Notes: generated by a model from the letters alone, not told the origin. A stretch of 36,506 bases of DNA from Alkalihalobacillus bogoriensis ATCC BAA-922 (GCF_000621445.1 NZ_KK211281.1:1-36506); one strand, 5' to 3'; positions 1 to 11,052 are shown, counted from the stretch's first letter. Numbers and translations are program-made.

Positions 1-237
1 CCATCCTGTAGTGATAGCCGGAGCCATCTTTTAAAATGGAATTATGCAATTCCATCTATTATCCGGTATTAGCACCGATTTCTCGATGTTATCCCAGTCT
101 ACAGGGCAGGTTGCCCACGTGTTACTCACCCGTCCGCCGCTAACATCAGGGAGCAAGCTCCCATCAGTCCGCTCGACTTGCATGTATTAGGCACGCCGCC
201 AGCGTTCGTCCTGAGCCAGGATCAAACTCTCCATAAA
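1..237 (-). rRNA. rrs: 16S ribosomal RNA, 5' part (truncated by window edge)
   Basis: Read on the minus strand, the segment carries the universal 16S 5' block GAGTTTGATCCTGGCTCAGG (complement of about 211-230), then the GACGAACGCTGGCGGCGTGC block and the V1-V2 region. The mature 5' end should lie near 237. Only about the first 237 nt are present, because the gene runs off the left edge. The operon points away from oriC, as rrnO does next to gyrA in Bacillus subtilis. The V1/V2 sequence is of Bacillaceae type. Confidence 0.97.
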
Positions 238-310
238 AGTGTTTGATATAGCTCAAAAATAATTCATTGACGAGATATTACTATCTCTTTAATTCGCTTG
301 GCTTTTTCTT

Positions 311-328
311 GTTCAGTTTTCAAAGAGC
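311..328 (-). promoter_or_regulatory. rRNA leader boxA antitermination site
   Basis: On the minus strand this reads GCTCTTTGAAAACTGAACA, the standard Bacillus pre-16S leader boxA bound by NusB/S10 during rRNA antitermination. It lies between the rRNA promoter (372-401) and the 16S 5' end. Confidence 0.8.
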
Positions 329-364
329 TATTTGCGGTGTCAGACATGCAGTGTCCAACAGCGA

Positions 365-401
365 CTTGAATATCATATCATTTTAACACTATCATTGTCA
401 A
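365..401 (-). promoter_or_regulatory. rRNA operon SigA promoter
   Basis: The minus strand has a perfect -35 TTGACA (396-401), an 18-nt spacer and a -10 TATGAT (372-377). The likely +1 is a G near 365, which fits GTP-initiated, growth-rate-controlled Bacillus rRNA promoters. An A/T-rich stretch upstream (402-425) could act as an UP element. I see only one convincing promoter, whereas B. subtilis rRNA operons often have tandem P1/P2. Confidence 0.8.
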
Positions 402-482
402 CAACCATTTTAACTTTTTTATAAAATGTTGTTTGTCAGCGACAGGAATTCAATAATATCATGTTAAGAAAAAATAATCAAC

Positions 483-525
483 TTATTATCCGTGGTAATT
501 ATAGGTAAACAACCACGGATAATAA
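483..525 (-). terminator. Hairpin after the HD-GYP gene
   Basis: A perfect 14-bp inverted repeat (483-496 with 512-525, 15-nt loop) starts 2 nt after the HD-GYP stop codon. It lacks an immediate U-run on the minus strand (a T-rich stretch follows about 10 nt later), so it may be a weak terminator or mRNA 3' stabiliser. It also insulates the rRNA promoter. Confidence 0.6.
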
Positions 526-527
526 AA

Positions 528-1610
528 TTATAAAATATGGCTTATTGTTATTTCTCTTTTTTCTTTTAAATTAATGATGTCACCAGTTTCAGTATCTTTC
601 ACCATTGGTTTTGACAAATGATTTTCATCAACAAATATAATTTCTGCTTTTTGGCCATTAGAAAGCCTCACTTTAGAACCAATTGCAAAATTCATAATCG
701 TTTCTGTTAAAGTTTTTACAACACTAAGTTGAAATTTTCCAAATTCCTCATTTTTCAAAACTTCTAATGCTTCATAAGGAGTAATTTTAGATTTATATAC
801 TTTATCCGAAATTAACGCATGGTAAACATCACAAACGGCAATAATTTGACTGAATACATGAATTTTATTAGCTGGTGCACTTAAAGGATAGCCACTTCCA
901 TCTTCTCTTTCATGATGTTGAAGGACAGCTAACAATATTTCAGGAGCAATTCCTCCAGACTCTTTTAACATTTTATAACCATGAACAGGGTGTTTTTTTA
1001 TCAGTTCATATTCCCCACTTGTAAGCTCAGACGTCTTTTGAAGTAATGTGGGAGAGAGTTTGGCCATACCACAATCAGCTAAAACACCCGCCATACCGAC
1101 CTGGCTCCATTCTTTTTTCGATAAGTTAAGTTTTTTAGCTATATACGCGGATAACACACCCACAGAAATGGCATGGTGAGCCAAATAATCTTCTTTTGTT
1201 CCAAAGAAATGAAAATGGAGTAAATATTTTGGCTCATTTATTACTTTTCCGATTAAAGGATAAAGAATTTGTTGCATGTCTGTAATTGAAACATGATAAC
1301 CAGCTTTCCATAAGTCAAAATGCTTTTTATATTCTTGCACGGCATCTAAGTAAAAATTAATAAATGCTTTTTCCGTTGAGATAATCTCTCTATCTTCATC
1401 CTCTGCTTTTGGAATGGCCCGTACAACAAATTTTTCACCCGTTACTAACTTATCCTCGACTTCAAGGTCATCGATTAAAAAAGCATCTATAATTTCTAAC
1501 CATTGTTTATCAATAACGGTATTTTCTTTTAGCAGGGGATAATGTCCTAGCAACATAATATCCTTTTCAAGGATACAACCTTCTTGTAATTGACTTCGTT
1601 TTATCTTCAT
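528..1610 (-). CDS. HD-GYP domain protein with substituted HD dyad
   Basis: A 360-residue protein if translation starts at the ATG at 1610, which has an AAGGGGG ribosome binding site 7 nt upstream. An in-frame start 10 codons earlier lacks one. The N-terminal ~130 residues are an unassigned region of the kind often found before HD-GYP domains. Residues ~145-300 form the HD-GYP domain: first His pair HH (145-146), KHPVHGYKML, the signature HHEREDGSGYP (232-242) and a later metal-ligand Asp (261). The usual HD of HDIGK is AD here (LADCGMAK, 177-184), so one metal-binding His is missing. Active HD-GYP proteins hydrolyse c-di-GMP, and this one may be weakened, altered or regulatory. The C-terminal ~50 residues resemble a small beta domain. 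It lies between gyrA and the rRNA operon, which are adjacent in B. subtilis. Its own terminator and spacer suggest monocistronic transcription. Confidence 0.85.
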   Translation of the reverse strand: MKIKRSQLQEGCILEKDIMLLGHYPLLKENTVIDKQWLEIIDAFLIDDLEVEDKLVTGEKFVVRAIPKAEDEDREIISTEKAFINFYLDAVQEYKKHFDLWKAGYHVSITDMQQILYPLIGKVINEPKYLLHFHFFGTKEDYLAHHAISVGVLSAYIAKKLNLSKKEWSQVGMAGVLADCGMAKLSPTLLQKTSELTSGEYELIKKHPVHGYKMLKESGGIAPEILLAVLQHHEREDGSGYPLSAPANKIHVFSQIIAVCDVYHALISDKVYKSKITPYEALEVLKNEEFGKFQLSVVKTLTETIMNFAIGSKVRLSNGQKAEIIFVDENHLSKPMVKDTETGDIINLKEKREITISHIL

Positions 1611-1680
1611 GGTGTAACCCCCTTTTCCACTTGACTCCAAAACACTACTTTTGTTCTAAATAATTTTATTTATTTCTTTA

Positions 1681-1686
1681 ATTATA
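1681..1686 (-). promoter_or_regulatory. Possible -10 box of the HD-GYP gene
   Basis: A perfect TATAAT on the minus strand lies about 70 nt upstream of the chosen HD-GYP start. No good -35 hexamer is found at 16-18 nt, so the assignment is tentative. Confidence 0.3.
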
Positions 1687-1783
1687 CGAGATATGTTGTG
1701 AATTAAAAAGTAATTTTTATTAAAGATAACTATATAAATTACATTTATTAACTTTTTTTTAGGTCATAACTCATATCCTCAAT

Positions 1784-1809
1784 AAAAAAAGAAGAAGGTC
1801 TCCCTTCTC
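1784..1809 (-). terminator. Terminator of the gyrB-gyrA transcript
   Basis: On the minus strand, about 13 nt after the gyrA stop, GAGAAGG-GAGA-CCTTCTT forms a short stem. It is followed by a T-run (complement of 1784-1790). Confidence 0.7.
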
Positions 1810-1821
1810 CTTTTCCTTTTA

Positions 1822-4356
1822 TTATTCTTCTGTTGATGGATCTTCATCCATACTTTCCGTTTCTTCTTTTCGTACATATTCCTCGTCAGACTCTTCCATT
1901 GTGTCTACGTCTGTTTCCGTTACTTCCTCATCATCAATATCAACTCGTGCTACAGTCGATACTTCTTCACCTTCATTAACCCGGATTAACGTTACCCCTT
2001 GTGTATTTCTGCTCATCGTTGAAATTTCATTAACATGCAATCGAATGATGACACCACTAGCGGTAATAATCATTAAATCATGGTCATTCGAAACAACCGT
2101 TAACGAAACAAGTGGGCCATTTTTATCCGTAATGTTACAAGTTTTTATTCCTTTACCACCACGATGTTGGAGGCGATAATCTTCAATTGGCGTTCGTTTT
2201 CCATAACCTTTTTCTGTCACAATTAAAATATCGTGACCTTCTTCAATTGTATCCATTCCAACAACAAGGTCATCATTTGATAACGTCATTCCTTTAACAC
2301 CTGTTGCTGTACGACCCATTAAACGAACATCATCTTCATGGAAGCGGATGGCTAACCCTTGTTTTGTACCGATAATTATTTCTCGGTTTCCATCTGTTAA
2401 ACGGACACCATGAAGTTCATCATCATCACGTAGGTTAATTGCAAATAATCCACCTTTTCGAATATTCGCAAACGAAGAAAGAGCCGTACGTTTACAAATT
2501 CCATGTTTCGTTAAGAAGAATAAATAGTAATTTTCTTTAAATTCCTCAATTGGAATTACCGTACTAATATATTCCCCTTGCTCGATCTGCAGGAGGTTAA
2601 TAATCGGTATGCCTTTTGCTGTACGACCTAAATCAGGGATTTCATAGCCTTTTAAGCGATAGACTTTTCCTTTGTTTGTGAAAAATAAAATCGTATGGTG
2701 AGAATTTGTTGTAAATAAATGCTGAACAAAATCATTATCATTTGTTCCCATTCCTTGTACACCTTTGCCCCCACGCTTTTGACTTCTATATGTCGTAATT
2801 GGCATCCGCTTAATATAGCCATTATGAGAAAGTGTAATGACGATATTTTGACGTGGAATTAAATCTTCATCTTCAAATTGGTCTTCTCCAAATGAAATGA
2901 TTGTGCGGCGCTCATCATTAAATCTCTCTTTTACTTCAAGCAATTCCTCCCGAATGATTTCTAACACTTTTTCTTCATCCGCTAAAATTGCACGTAACTC
3001 GGCAATGCGAGCAACTAATTCATTGTACTCAGCCTCAATTTTATCCCGCTCTAACCCAGTTAAACGCTGCAATCTCATATCAAGAATCGCTTGGGCTTGT
3101 TCATAACTTAAAGAAAATTGTTCCATTAAGCCATTTCTTGCAATTTCAGTTGTTTGCGAGCCACGGATTAATGAAATGATTTCATCAATATGGTCAAGGG
3201 CAATTCGTAAACCTTCTAAAATATGCGCTCGTGCTTCTGCTTTTTTCAGTTCAAATTGCGTGCGACGAGTAATAACAACTTTTTGATGATCTAAATAATG
3301 ACTGAGGCACTCTTTTAAATTCAATACTTTTGGTTGCCCATCAACTAACGCAAGCAAGTTAATCCCAAAGCTTGTTTGAAGCGCCGTTTGTTTATATAAA
3401 TTATTTAAAAGAACATTGGAATTAGCATCTCTTCTTACTTCAATGACGATTCTCATTCCATTACGATCAGATTCGTCTCGTAAATCTGTAATTCCTTCGA
3501 TTTTCTTTTCACGTACAAGCTCCGCAATTTTTTCAATTAATTTTGCTTTATTTACTTGATACGGTAATTCAGAAACTATAATTCTTTGTTTACCACTTGC
3601 TTGTTCTTCAATATGTGTTTGAGCTCGTAATGTAATCGAACCCCGCCCTGTTTGATACGCTTTTCGAATCCCACTAATTCCGAGAATCTCCGCACCTGTT
3701 GGAAAATCAGGTCCTGGAATATAGTCCATCAATTCTGGAATACTAATATCAGGATCTTTACTGACAGCTAATACACCATCAATTACTTCTCCAAGCTGAT
3801 GAGGAGGAATATTAGTCGCCATTCCGACTGCAATTCCAGAAGCACCATTAACTAGAAGGTTTGGGAAGCGAGATGGTAATACAACAGGCTCTCGCTCTGA
3901 GCCATCATAGTTATCTTGATAATCAATGGTATCTTTATTAATATCTCGAACAAGCTCCATTGAAATTTTTGACATTTTGGCTTCCGTATAACGCATCGCT
4001 GCAGCCGAGTCGCCATCAACAGAACCAAAGTTCCCATGGCCATCAACTAACATGTAGCGATAACTGAAATCTTGAGCCATACGAACCATTGTTTCATATA
4101 CCGCTGAGTCACCATGAGGATGGTATTTACCAATAACTTCTCCGACAATACGTGCGGATTTTTTATAGGCTTTGTCTGCTGTCATGCCTAACTCATTCAT
4201 CGCATATAATATTCGACGGTGAACAGGTTTCAATCCATCTCGAACATCAGGCAGTGCACGGCTAACAATAACACTCATGGCATAGTCCATAAAAGATGTT
4301 TTCATCTCTTGACTAATATTTATTTCTTTAACTCTTGATTGCTCCTGGTCTGCCAT
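1822..4356 (-). CDS. gyrA: DNA gyrase subunit A
   Basis: An 844-residue breakage-reunion subunit of the A2B2 type II topoisomerase that introduces negative supercoils. The catalytic Tyr is Y123 in [10 protein letters not shown]. The quinolone-determining region reads [15 protein letters not shown], with Ser84 and Glu88 (B. subtilis numbering) both wild-type, so no target-based quinolone resistance is visible. The GyrA-box needed for DNA wrapping is QKRGGKG (526-532), with a further related turn QHRGGKG in the C-terminal beta-pinwheel. The tail is strongly acidic, a feature linked in other species to control of supercoiling. The ATG start has GGAGGT 10 nt upstream. It lies 36 nt downstream of gyrB in the same transcript. 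Confidence 0.98.
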   Translation of the reverse strand: MADQEQSRVKEINISQEMKTSFMDYAMSVIVSRALPDVRDGLKPVHRRILYAMNELGMTADKAYKKSARIVGEVIGKYHPHGDSAVYETMVRMAQDFSYRYMLVDGHGNFGSVDGDSAAAMRYTEAKMSKISMELVRDINKDTIDYQDNYDGSEREPVVLPSRFPNLLVNGASGIAVGMATNIPPHQLGEVIDGVLAVSKDPDISIPELMDYIPGPDFPTGAEILGISGIRKAYQTGRGSITLRAQTHIEEQASGKQRIIVSELPYQVNKAKLIEKIAELVREKKIEGITDLRDESDRNGMRIVIEVRRDANSNVLLNNLYKQTALQTSFGINLLALVDGQPKVLNLKECLSHYLDHQKVVITRRTQFELKKAEARAHILEGLRIALDHIDEIISLIRGSQTTEIARNGLMEQFSLSYEQAQAILDMRLQRLTGLERDKIEAEYNELVARIAELRAILADEEKVLEIIREELLEVKERFNDERRTIISFGEDQFEDEDLIPRQNIVITLSHNGYIKRMPITTYRSQKRGGKGVQGMGTNDNDFVQHLFTTNSHHTILFFTNKGKVYRLKGYEIPDLGRTAKGIPIINLLQIEQGEYISTVIPIEEFKENYYLFFLTKHGICKRTALSSFANIRKGGLFAINLRDDDELHGVRLTDGNREIIIGTKQGLAIRFHEDDVRLMGRTATGVKGMTLSNDDLVVGMDTIEEGHDILIVTEKGYGKRTPIEDYRLQHRGGKGIKTCNITDKNGPLVSLTVVSNDHDLMIITASGVIIRLHVNEISTMSRNTQGVTLIRVNEGEEVSTVARVDIDDEEVTETDVDTMEESDEEYVRKEETESMDEDPSTEE

Positions 4357-4392
4357 TTATATATAAACCTCCATCTTCGTTCTTCCTACCAC

Positions 4393-6354
<1,962 letters not shown>

Positions 6355-6371
6355 TTATTTACGTTCAATTA

Positions 6372-6635
6372 TTATTCGACAAAACTTTCTAATTCTGTAA
6401 CAGCTAACGCTCTTCGCTTTAAAGTAACAGAAGATATTGGTGAATAATAGATTTTATCCATCGTAATGACGATGGATTTCACAATTTCTTGTGAAATTTC
6501 TTGGACATTGCTTTCTTTTTTATGGGCTTGTAAAAACTCTTTTGTAATTCCAGAAGAATCTTTCATATCACTATTTAATATGGCTATGACATCTTTTGAC
6601 CGTATGACCGTGTCTCCTCCCAAATGAATAAACAA
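6372..6635 (-). CDS. remB: RemB (YaaB, DUF370) small regulatory protein
   Basis: An 87-residue protein of the DUF370/RemB family, which in B. subtilis activates biofilm-matrix genes. Recognisable residues are the N-terminal MFIHLGGDTVIRSKDVIAI and the conserved KSIVITMDKIYYSPISS. It begins with TTG. The ribosome binding site GAGGTGG overlaps the recF stop codon (TGAGGTGG), so translation is probably coupled to recF, which ends 9 nt upstream. Location between recF and gyrB matches B. subtilis yaaB. The name rests on sequence resemblance and synteny. Confidence 0.9.
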   Translation of the reverse strand: MFIHLGGDTVIRSKDVIAILNSDMKDSSGITKEFLQAHKKESNVQEISQEIVKSIVITMDKIYYSPISSVTLKRRALAVTELESFVE

Positions 6636-6644
6636 ACGCCCACC

Positions 6645-7760
6645 TCATTTCACTTTTTCAATATCGCCTTGTGTTACGATAAATGTTGCTGCTTCTTTTA
6701 ATGTTTGATGGTCAATGCCATCGATACTTGTTGTCGTTACAAAGGTTTGTACTTTCCCTTGAATCGCATGTAACAAATGGGATTGTCTATAATCATCTAA
6801 CTCTGAAAGTACATCATCTAGTAAGAGAATCGGGTATTCCCCAATTTTATCTTTTATTAATTCGATCTCTGCTAGTTTTACTGATAATGCTGTTGTTCGT
6901 TGTTGTCCTTGTGAACCATAGACTTGAACATCTTTTGCATTCACAGTAAAACCAATATCATCTCGATGAGGTCCAATTAAGGTTGATCCGCGCATGATTT
7001 CTTTATCTACAATCTTTTCGAAAGCTTCAAAGAATACTTGTTCTATTTTCGACAATTCTGTCTTTTCTGATACGTCAATTGACGGTTTATATTCAAGTTT
7101 TAACGATTCTTTTCCTCGGCTAATATCAGAATGAATTGTTTCTGCCCAAGATTGTAGTAATTGTAAAAATTCATAGCGTCTTTCAATAACCTTTGAACCC
7201 GCTTCGACTAATTGTTCGGTTAACACATCAAGCATGACACGATTTTGCTTTTGTTTTTGAAGCTCTTTTAACAAATGATTCCTTTGTTGAAGGATTTTTT
7301 GATACTTTCCTAAATAGTGGAGATAGACTGGATTGATTTGTCCTATTTCCATATCTAAAAAGCGCCTTCTGATTTGCGGTGCGCCTTTTACAATATTTAA
7401 ATCTTCAGGAGCAAACATAACAACATTAGCTGAACCGATATATTCACTTAGTTTACGCTGTTCTAAATGATTTAGCTTTACTTTCTTCCCTTTGTCACTA
7501 ATGATAACATCAAGCTTGAGTGGTCCATTTCGTCGTTCCACAATTCCTTCAATTCTAGCATAATCTTTATCCCAGCTAATGAGCTCTTTATCTCGAGGCG
7601 TACGATGGGACTTTGCTAACGCTAAAACAAAAATCGATTCAATTAAATTTGTTTTCCCTTGTGCATTTTCTCCTAATATGACATTAACCTTATCTTCAAA
7701 TGAAACCAACACATTCTCATAATTTCGGTAATGTGAAAGTTGTAACTGTTTTATATACAA
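6645..7760 (-). CDS. recF: DNA repair/gap protein RecF
   Basis: A 371-residue SMC-like ATPase that acts with RecO/RecR to load RecA at single-strand gaps. Walker A is GENAQGKTN (about 35-43). The ABC-type signature lies in [18 protein letters not shown], and Walker B is [12 protein letters not shown]. Length and sequence match Bacillus RecF end to end. The TTG start at 7760 is supported by AAGGGGG about 7 nt upstream. It lies 12 nt after yaaA and 9 nt before remB, consistent with a single yaaA-recF-remB-gyrB-gyrA transcript. Confidence 0.97.
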   Translation of the reverse strand: MYIKQLQLSHYRNYENVLVSFEDKVNVILGENAQGKTNLIESIFVLALAKSHRTPRDKELISWDKDYARIEGIVERRNGPLKLDVIISDKGKKVKLNHLEQRKLSEYIGSANVVMFAPEDLNIVKGAPQIRRRFLDMEIGQINPVYLHYLGKYQKILQQRNHLLKELQKQKQNRVMLDVLTEQLVEAGSKVIERRYEFLQLLQSWAETIHSDISRGKESLKLEYKPSIDVSEKTELSKIEQVFFEAFEKIVDKEIMRGSTLIGPHRDDIGFTVNAKDVQVYGSQGQQRTTALSVKLAEIELIKDKIGEYPILLLDDVLSELDDYRQSHLLHAIQGKVQTFVTTTSIDGIDHQTLKEAATFIVTQGDIEKVK

Positions 7761-7772
7761 AGGGAAGCCCCC

Positions 7773-7991
7773 TTATTTTGTTGCAATAAGAAATGAATCA
7801 CCAGTTTCAATTTCAATTCGGTCACCAGAATATAGCTTTTTCCCTCTCCGTTGTTCTTGCTCTCCGTTTAAAAAAACTTTATATTCATCTAAAAACCACT
7901 TTGCTTGACCGCCAGTATCAATAAGCCCTGCTTCCTTTAACAGTTGACCTAGCGTAATATACTCCGTTGAAATTTGAATGCTTTGTTCCAT
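7773..7991 (-). CDS. yaaA: S4-domain RNA-binding protein YaaA (RlbA)
   Basis: A 72-residue protein that is essentially one S4 RNA-binding domain. ITLGQLLKEAGLIDTGGQAKWFL is followed by a basic turn GEQEQRRGKKLYSGDRIEI. Orthologues sit between dnaN and recF in nearly all Firmicutes, and in B. subtilis a role in ribosome assembly has been suggested. The ATG start has only a weak purine-rich site upstream. It begins a transcription unit with its own likely promoter at 8097-8125. Confidence 0.93.
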   Translation of the reverse strand: MEQSIQISTEYITLGQLLKEAGLIDTGGQAKWFLDEYKVFLNGEQEQRRGKKLYSGDRIEIETGDSFLIATK

Positions 7992-8033
7992 TTCGATCGC
8001 TCACTTTCTGACATAAAGGTTTCCGCGCTAATA

Positions 8034-8071
8034 AAAGACAGCTATTCTAGTTTACACTAAATGCTGTCTTT
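8034..8071 (-). other. Hairpin in the yaaA leader
   Basis: A 9-bp inverted repeat, AAAGACAGC (8034-8042) with GCTGTCTTT (8063-8071), lies in the 5' leader of yaaA downstream of its likely promoter. On the minus strand it is followed by TATTAG, too poor in U for a confident terminator. It could be an attenuator or a structure affecting yaaA-recF expression. Confidence 0.35.
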
Positions 8072-8096
8072 GTTACACTTTTGCCATCATATTTCT

Positions 8097-8125
8097 ATTG
8101 TACTAAACATTTGCCTTAACGCCAA
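8097..8125 (-). promoter_or_regulatory. Promoter of yaaA-recF-remB-gyrBA
   Basis: On the minus strand, TTGGCG (8120-8125), a 17-nt spacer and TACAAT (8097-8102) form a reasonable SigA promoter about 105 nt upstream of yaaA. Confidence 0.5.
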
Positions 8126-8194
8126 TACCATTAAAACGTTTGTTTCATGCTGCTTTTTTTTAAAGGTGCAATGCGAAGCGATTTGCTCTCTTTT

Positions 8195-8251
8195 TTTTTA
8201 TATACGAAAGTATAAAAGTTTTGGTATAGCAGTAACGCTTTGAAAGCTTAT
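8195..8251 (+). repeat. Dispersed repeat, copy A (after dnaN)
   Basis: About 56 bases from TATATACGAAAG to GAAAGCTTATTTT align to 24565-24618 with roughly four fifths identical positions by eye and two small gaps. The match runs up to the dnaN stop codon. No coding potential is seen. It looks like a diverged copy of a short intergenic repeat. Confidence 0.5.
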
Positions 8252-8254
8252 TTT

Positions 8255-9397
8255 TTAATACGTTCGTACAGGTGAAAATAAATGTAATGAGTGATCATTA
8301 TCCGTAGGGCGAATAACGAACGGACTCATTGCTCCAGTAAATACGATAGATATTTCATCACAATCAACCACTTTTAAGGCATCAATGACATTTTTTCCAT
8401 TAAACGATATACGCAAATCTTCTCCGTTCGCTTCCATACTTTGAACTTTTTCCGTTACTTTTCCAACTTCTGGTGTAACGGAAGTAATTTCAATGACTCC
8501 ATTTTCTAATGTTTTTAAATTTACTACATTATTTTTTCCTTCTCGAGACAATAATAATGCACGTTCTAATGTTTGTAAAAATGGTTTTGTTTTAATGACA
8601 AAATCCGTTTTTGAGTGTGTCGGTATCATATTTTTCGTAACTGGATATTTTCCGTCTAATAGACGTGAGAAAAATAACAGATTTTTTAATTTAAATAAAA
8701 TTTGACTTTCTGTGACAACAAGGTCAATTAAACTATCGCTTTCTTCAAGAATTTTACTTAATTCCGTTAAGCTCTTCCCAGGAATAACGACATTTTCAAA
8801 TGCTAGATTTTCATTATTTGTTTCAACAATTGCCTTTCTCATCGCTAATCGATGACTATCTGTTGCAGTACAGGTCAATTCGCTATTCTCAATAGTGAAG
8901 TTTACACCTGTCAACACGGGTCTTGTTTCTTGAGTCGACACAGCAAACCCTGTTTGTCGAATAATATTTCGGAATAAGTCTTGAGGTAAACGAATTATAT
9001 TATCTTCTTCAATTTGAGGAAGTCTTGGGTATTCTTCAGGATCCAATCCATTTAAGTTGAAAACAGAGGAACCTGAACGCAATGTTGTCGCAAATTGGTC
9101 TTGTACAATGATTTCAATTTGTTCTTCAGGGAGTTTTTTTACGATTTCCGCAAAAAACTTCGCTTGTAAAACGATACTTCCTTCTTCAATGATTTTTACG
9201 AATTCCTTATCATCTTCTTCTACTGGAATGAAACTTTCAATTGAAATATCAGAATCACTTCCAGTTAATGTAACTCCTTCGTTTGTCGCTACGATTTTTA
9301 TTCCTGTTAAAATAGGAACAGTTGTTCTAGATGATACGGCTTTTGTTACGTGTTGAACACTATGAACAAATCGATCACGATGAATCACAAAATGCAT
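8255..9397 (-). CDS. dnaN: DNA polymerase III sliding clamp (beta)
   Basis: A 380-residue processivity clamp that encircles DNA as a dimer and tethers PolC/DnaE. Three repeated clamp folds of about 125 residues each are expected at this length. Recognisable stretches are the N-terminal MHFVIHRDRFVHSVQHV, DSHRLAMRK in the middle, and the C-terminal SPVRTY that forms part of the peptide-binding pocket. The ATG start has AAGGAG 7 nt upstream. It follows dnaA after the 156-nt unwinding region and is normally co-transcribed with it. A 263-nt spacer separates it from yaaA. Confidence 0.98.
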   Translation of the reverse strand: MHFVIHRDRFVHSVQHVTKAVSSRTTVPILTGIKIVATNEGVTLTGSDSDISIESFIPVEEDDKEFVKIIEEGSIVLQAKFFAEIVKKLPEEQIEIIVQDQFATTLRSGSSVFNLNGLDPEEYPRLPQIEEDNIIRLPQDLFRNIIRQTGFAVSTQETRPVLTGVNFTIENSELTCTATDSHRLAMRKAIVETNNENLAFENVVIPGKSLTELSKILEESDSLIDLVVTESQILFKLKNLLFFSRLLDGKYPVTKNMIPTHSKTDFVIKTKPFLQTLERALLLSREGKNNVVNLKTLENGVIEITSVTPEVGKVTEKVQSMEANGEDLRISFNGKNVIDALKVVDCDEISIVFTGAMSPFVIRPTDNDHSLHLFSPVRTY

Positions 9398-9404
9398 AAT
9401 GTAA

Positions 9405-9551
9405 CTCCTTTATTAATATTATTTTTTTTATAAAAAGATAGTAGTAATAGTAATAGGGCTTGTGAATTTGTGGATAACTCAGTGAAACGTTAGAGTGCTA
9501 AATTATTCACATGTGGATAGTGTGTGAATAAGTGAGTCCCAGTTATTCACA
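9405..9551 (+). other. oriC: oriC unwinding region (DUE, DnaA-trios, DnaA boxes)
   Basis: The dnaA-dnaN spacer has three parts. First, an AT-only stretch at about 9410-9436 is the probable unwinding element. Second, six consecutive trinucleotides TAG TAG TAA TAG TAA TAG at 9439-9456 are followed by GG. Read 3'-5' away from the boxes these are GAT/AAT DnaA-trios. Third come the DnaA boxes: perfect TGTGGATAA at 9469-9477, preceded by TGTGAATTT, and one-mismatch boxes at 9503-9511, 9512-9520, 9523-9531 and 9543-9551. This order matches the B. subtilis basal unwinding module, in which DnaA loads on double-stranded boxes and extends along the trios. Confidence 0.9.
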
Positions 9552-9553
9552 TA

Positions 9554-10903
9554 TTATTTTCTTAATTCACTCATAAGCTCTTGGATTTTTTGTTGAAGCT
9601 CATCATCAGTGCTTAATAATTTTGAGATTTTTTCATGAGCATGAATAACGGTCGTATGATCTCGACCACCAAACTCGCCGCCGATTTTAGGCAGAGAAGC
9701 TTCCGTTAGTTCTCGAGCTAAGTACATAGCTATTTGTCTAGGAAAAGCAACAGATTTTGTTCGTTTTTTTGCTTTGAAATCTTCTAACTTCACTCCGTAT
9801 TGTTCTCCAACTGCTTTTTGAATATCTCCAATTGTGAGGACTTTAGGTTTTGAATTCGGAATAATATCCTTTAATGCCTCAGCAGCAAGATCAGCATTCA
9901 TATCTTGATTTATTAACGATGAATACGCCACAACGCGAATTAATGCTCCTTCTAACTCGCGAATATTCGTATCAATTTGATTAGCAATATATAACATCAC
10001 TTCATTTGGAATATCTAAATTTTCGGCTTTTGCTTTTTTACGTAAAATTGCAATCCGCGTTTCCAGATCTGGTGGTGTAATATCAGTGATCAATCCCCAT
10101 TCAAAGCGGGAACGTAATCGGTCTTCTAATGTTGGAATTTCTTTTGGTGGCCGATCACTTGAAATGACAATTTGCTTGCTCTCTTCGTGTAATGCATTAA
10201 ATGTATGAAAAAATTCTTCTTGTGTTTGTTCTTTTCCAGCTAGAAACTGAATATCATCTATTAATAGCACGTCCACATTTCGATATTTATTGCGAAAATT
10301 GACCGCTTTGTTATCACGAATCGAATTTATAAATTCATTTGTAAATTTTTCAGATGATAAATAAACGACTTTTGCATTAGGATTATGGTCAATAACATAA
10401 TGACCTATTGCATGCATTAAGTGAGTTTTTCCTAATCCAACACCACCATAAATAAACAAAGGATTATAAGCTTTTGCTGGGGCTTCGGCTACTGCTAATG
10501 AAGCAGCATGGGCAAAACGATTCCCTGAGCCTATAACAAAGGTGTTAAATGTATATTTTGGATTAAGCATACTTTTTGGTATTTCTCCATTGACCTGGAC
10601 CGTTTCTTTTGGAGATTTTTTCACTTCTTGTTCGATGCCGAAATCTTCAATCTGATTTTGGGGAATAATAAATTTCACTTGAAGACTCGTGCCAGTAATA
10701 TCTTCTAACGTTTCCGCGATGAGTCCGGAATATCTATTTTCTAACCAATCTCTTGCAAATTCGTTTGGAGCCGTAATGGTTATCGTGTCATTTTCAAGTT
10801 CACTTGCTTTTGTTGCTTTTAGCCAAGTTTCAAAGCTCGGTTTGCTTACTTTTGCTTCCATTGATGCTAGTGCATGGTCCCATAAATCATTAAGGTTTTC
10901 CAA
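9554..10903 (-). CDS. dnaA: Chromosomal replication initiator DnaA
   Basis: A 449-residue AAA+ initiator. Domain I is residues ~1-85 ([21 protein letters not shown]). A variable linker is followed by the AAA+ core with Walker [10 protein letters not shown] (153-161) and Walker B LLIDDIQF (213-220). The domain IV helix-turn-helix carries the signature [11 protein letters not shown] (412-422), which reads DnaA boxes. The start codon is TTG with AAGGAGGGG about 9 nt upstream, and the N-terminus aligns with B. subtilis DnaA. It is flanked on both sides by DnaA-box clusters, so autoregulation is likely. Confidence 0.98.
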   Translation of the reverse strand: MENLNDLWDHALASMEAKVSKPSFETWLKATKASELENDTITITAPNEFARDWLENRYSGLIAETLEDITGTSLQVKFIIPQNQIEDFGIEQEVKKSPKETVQVNGEIPKSMLNPKYTFNTFVIGSGNRFAHAASLAVAEAPAKAYNPLFIYGGVGLGKTHLMHAIGHYVIDHNPNAKVVYLSSEKFTNEFINSIRDNKAVNFRNKYRNVDVLLIDDIQFLAGKEQTQEEFFHTFNALHEESKQIVISSDRPPKEIPTLEDRLRSRFEWGLITDITPPDLETRIAILRKKAKAENLDIPNEVMLYIANQIDTNIRELEGALIRVVAYSSLINQDMNADLAAEALKDIIPNSKPKVLTIGDIQKAVGEQYGVKLEDFKAKKRTKSVAFPRQIAMYLARELTEASLPKIGGEFGGRDHTTVIHAHEKISKLLSTDDELQQKIQELMSELRK

Positions 10904-10948
10904 AAATCGCCCCTCCTTTTACTATAAGTAAACATGAAACAAAAAGAA

Positions 10949-10969
10949 TATGTACAAGTTTTGTACATA
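10949..10969. promoter_or_regulatory. 21-bp perfect dyad in the dnaA leader
   Basis: TATGTACAA-GTT-TTGTACATA is a perfect 9+3+9 inverted repeat. It lies about 46 nt upstream of the dnaA start codon and 50-70 nt downstream of the likely -10 box. It is not a DnaA box. It could be an operator for a dimeric regulator or an RNA hairpin in the dnaA 5' UTR. Confidence 0.5.
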
Positions 10970-11022
10970 GCATTGAATAACGTTGCATAAATATTTAATA
11001 CACATTTAATGTGGAGAAATGT

Positions 11023-11052
11023 ATTATATAGTAGAAAAACGTCAAAAGTGAA
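11023..11052 (-). promoter_or_regulatory. Probable dnaA promoter
   Basis: The minus strand carries a perfect -10 TATAAT (11023-11028) with TTCACT (11047-11052) 18 nt upstream, four of six matches to TTGACA. The transcript would have a leader of about 110 nt containing the 10949-10969 dyad. DnaA boxes at 11096-11128 lie just upstream. Confidence 0.5.

Noticed and set aside
222-240. Second rRNA promoter or tRNA between 16S and the HD-GYP gene
   Set aside because: Only one hexamer pair with proper spacing was found, and no cloverleaf-like sequence is present in 241-527.
8061-8243. 60-residue plus-strand open reading frame between yaaA and dnaN
   Set aside because: It lies opposite the yaaA promoter and a repeat copy, has no ribosome binding site and low-complexity composition.
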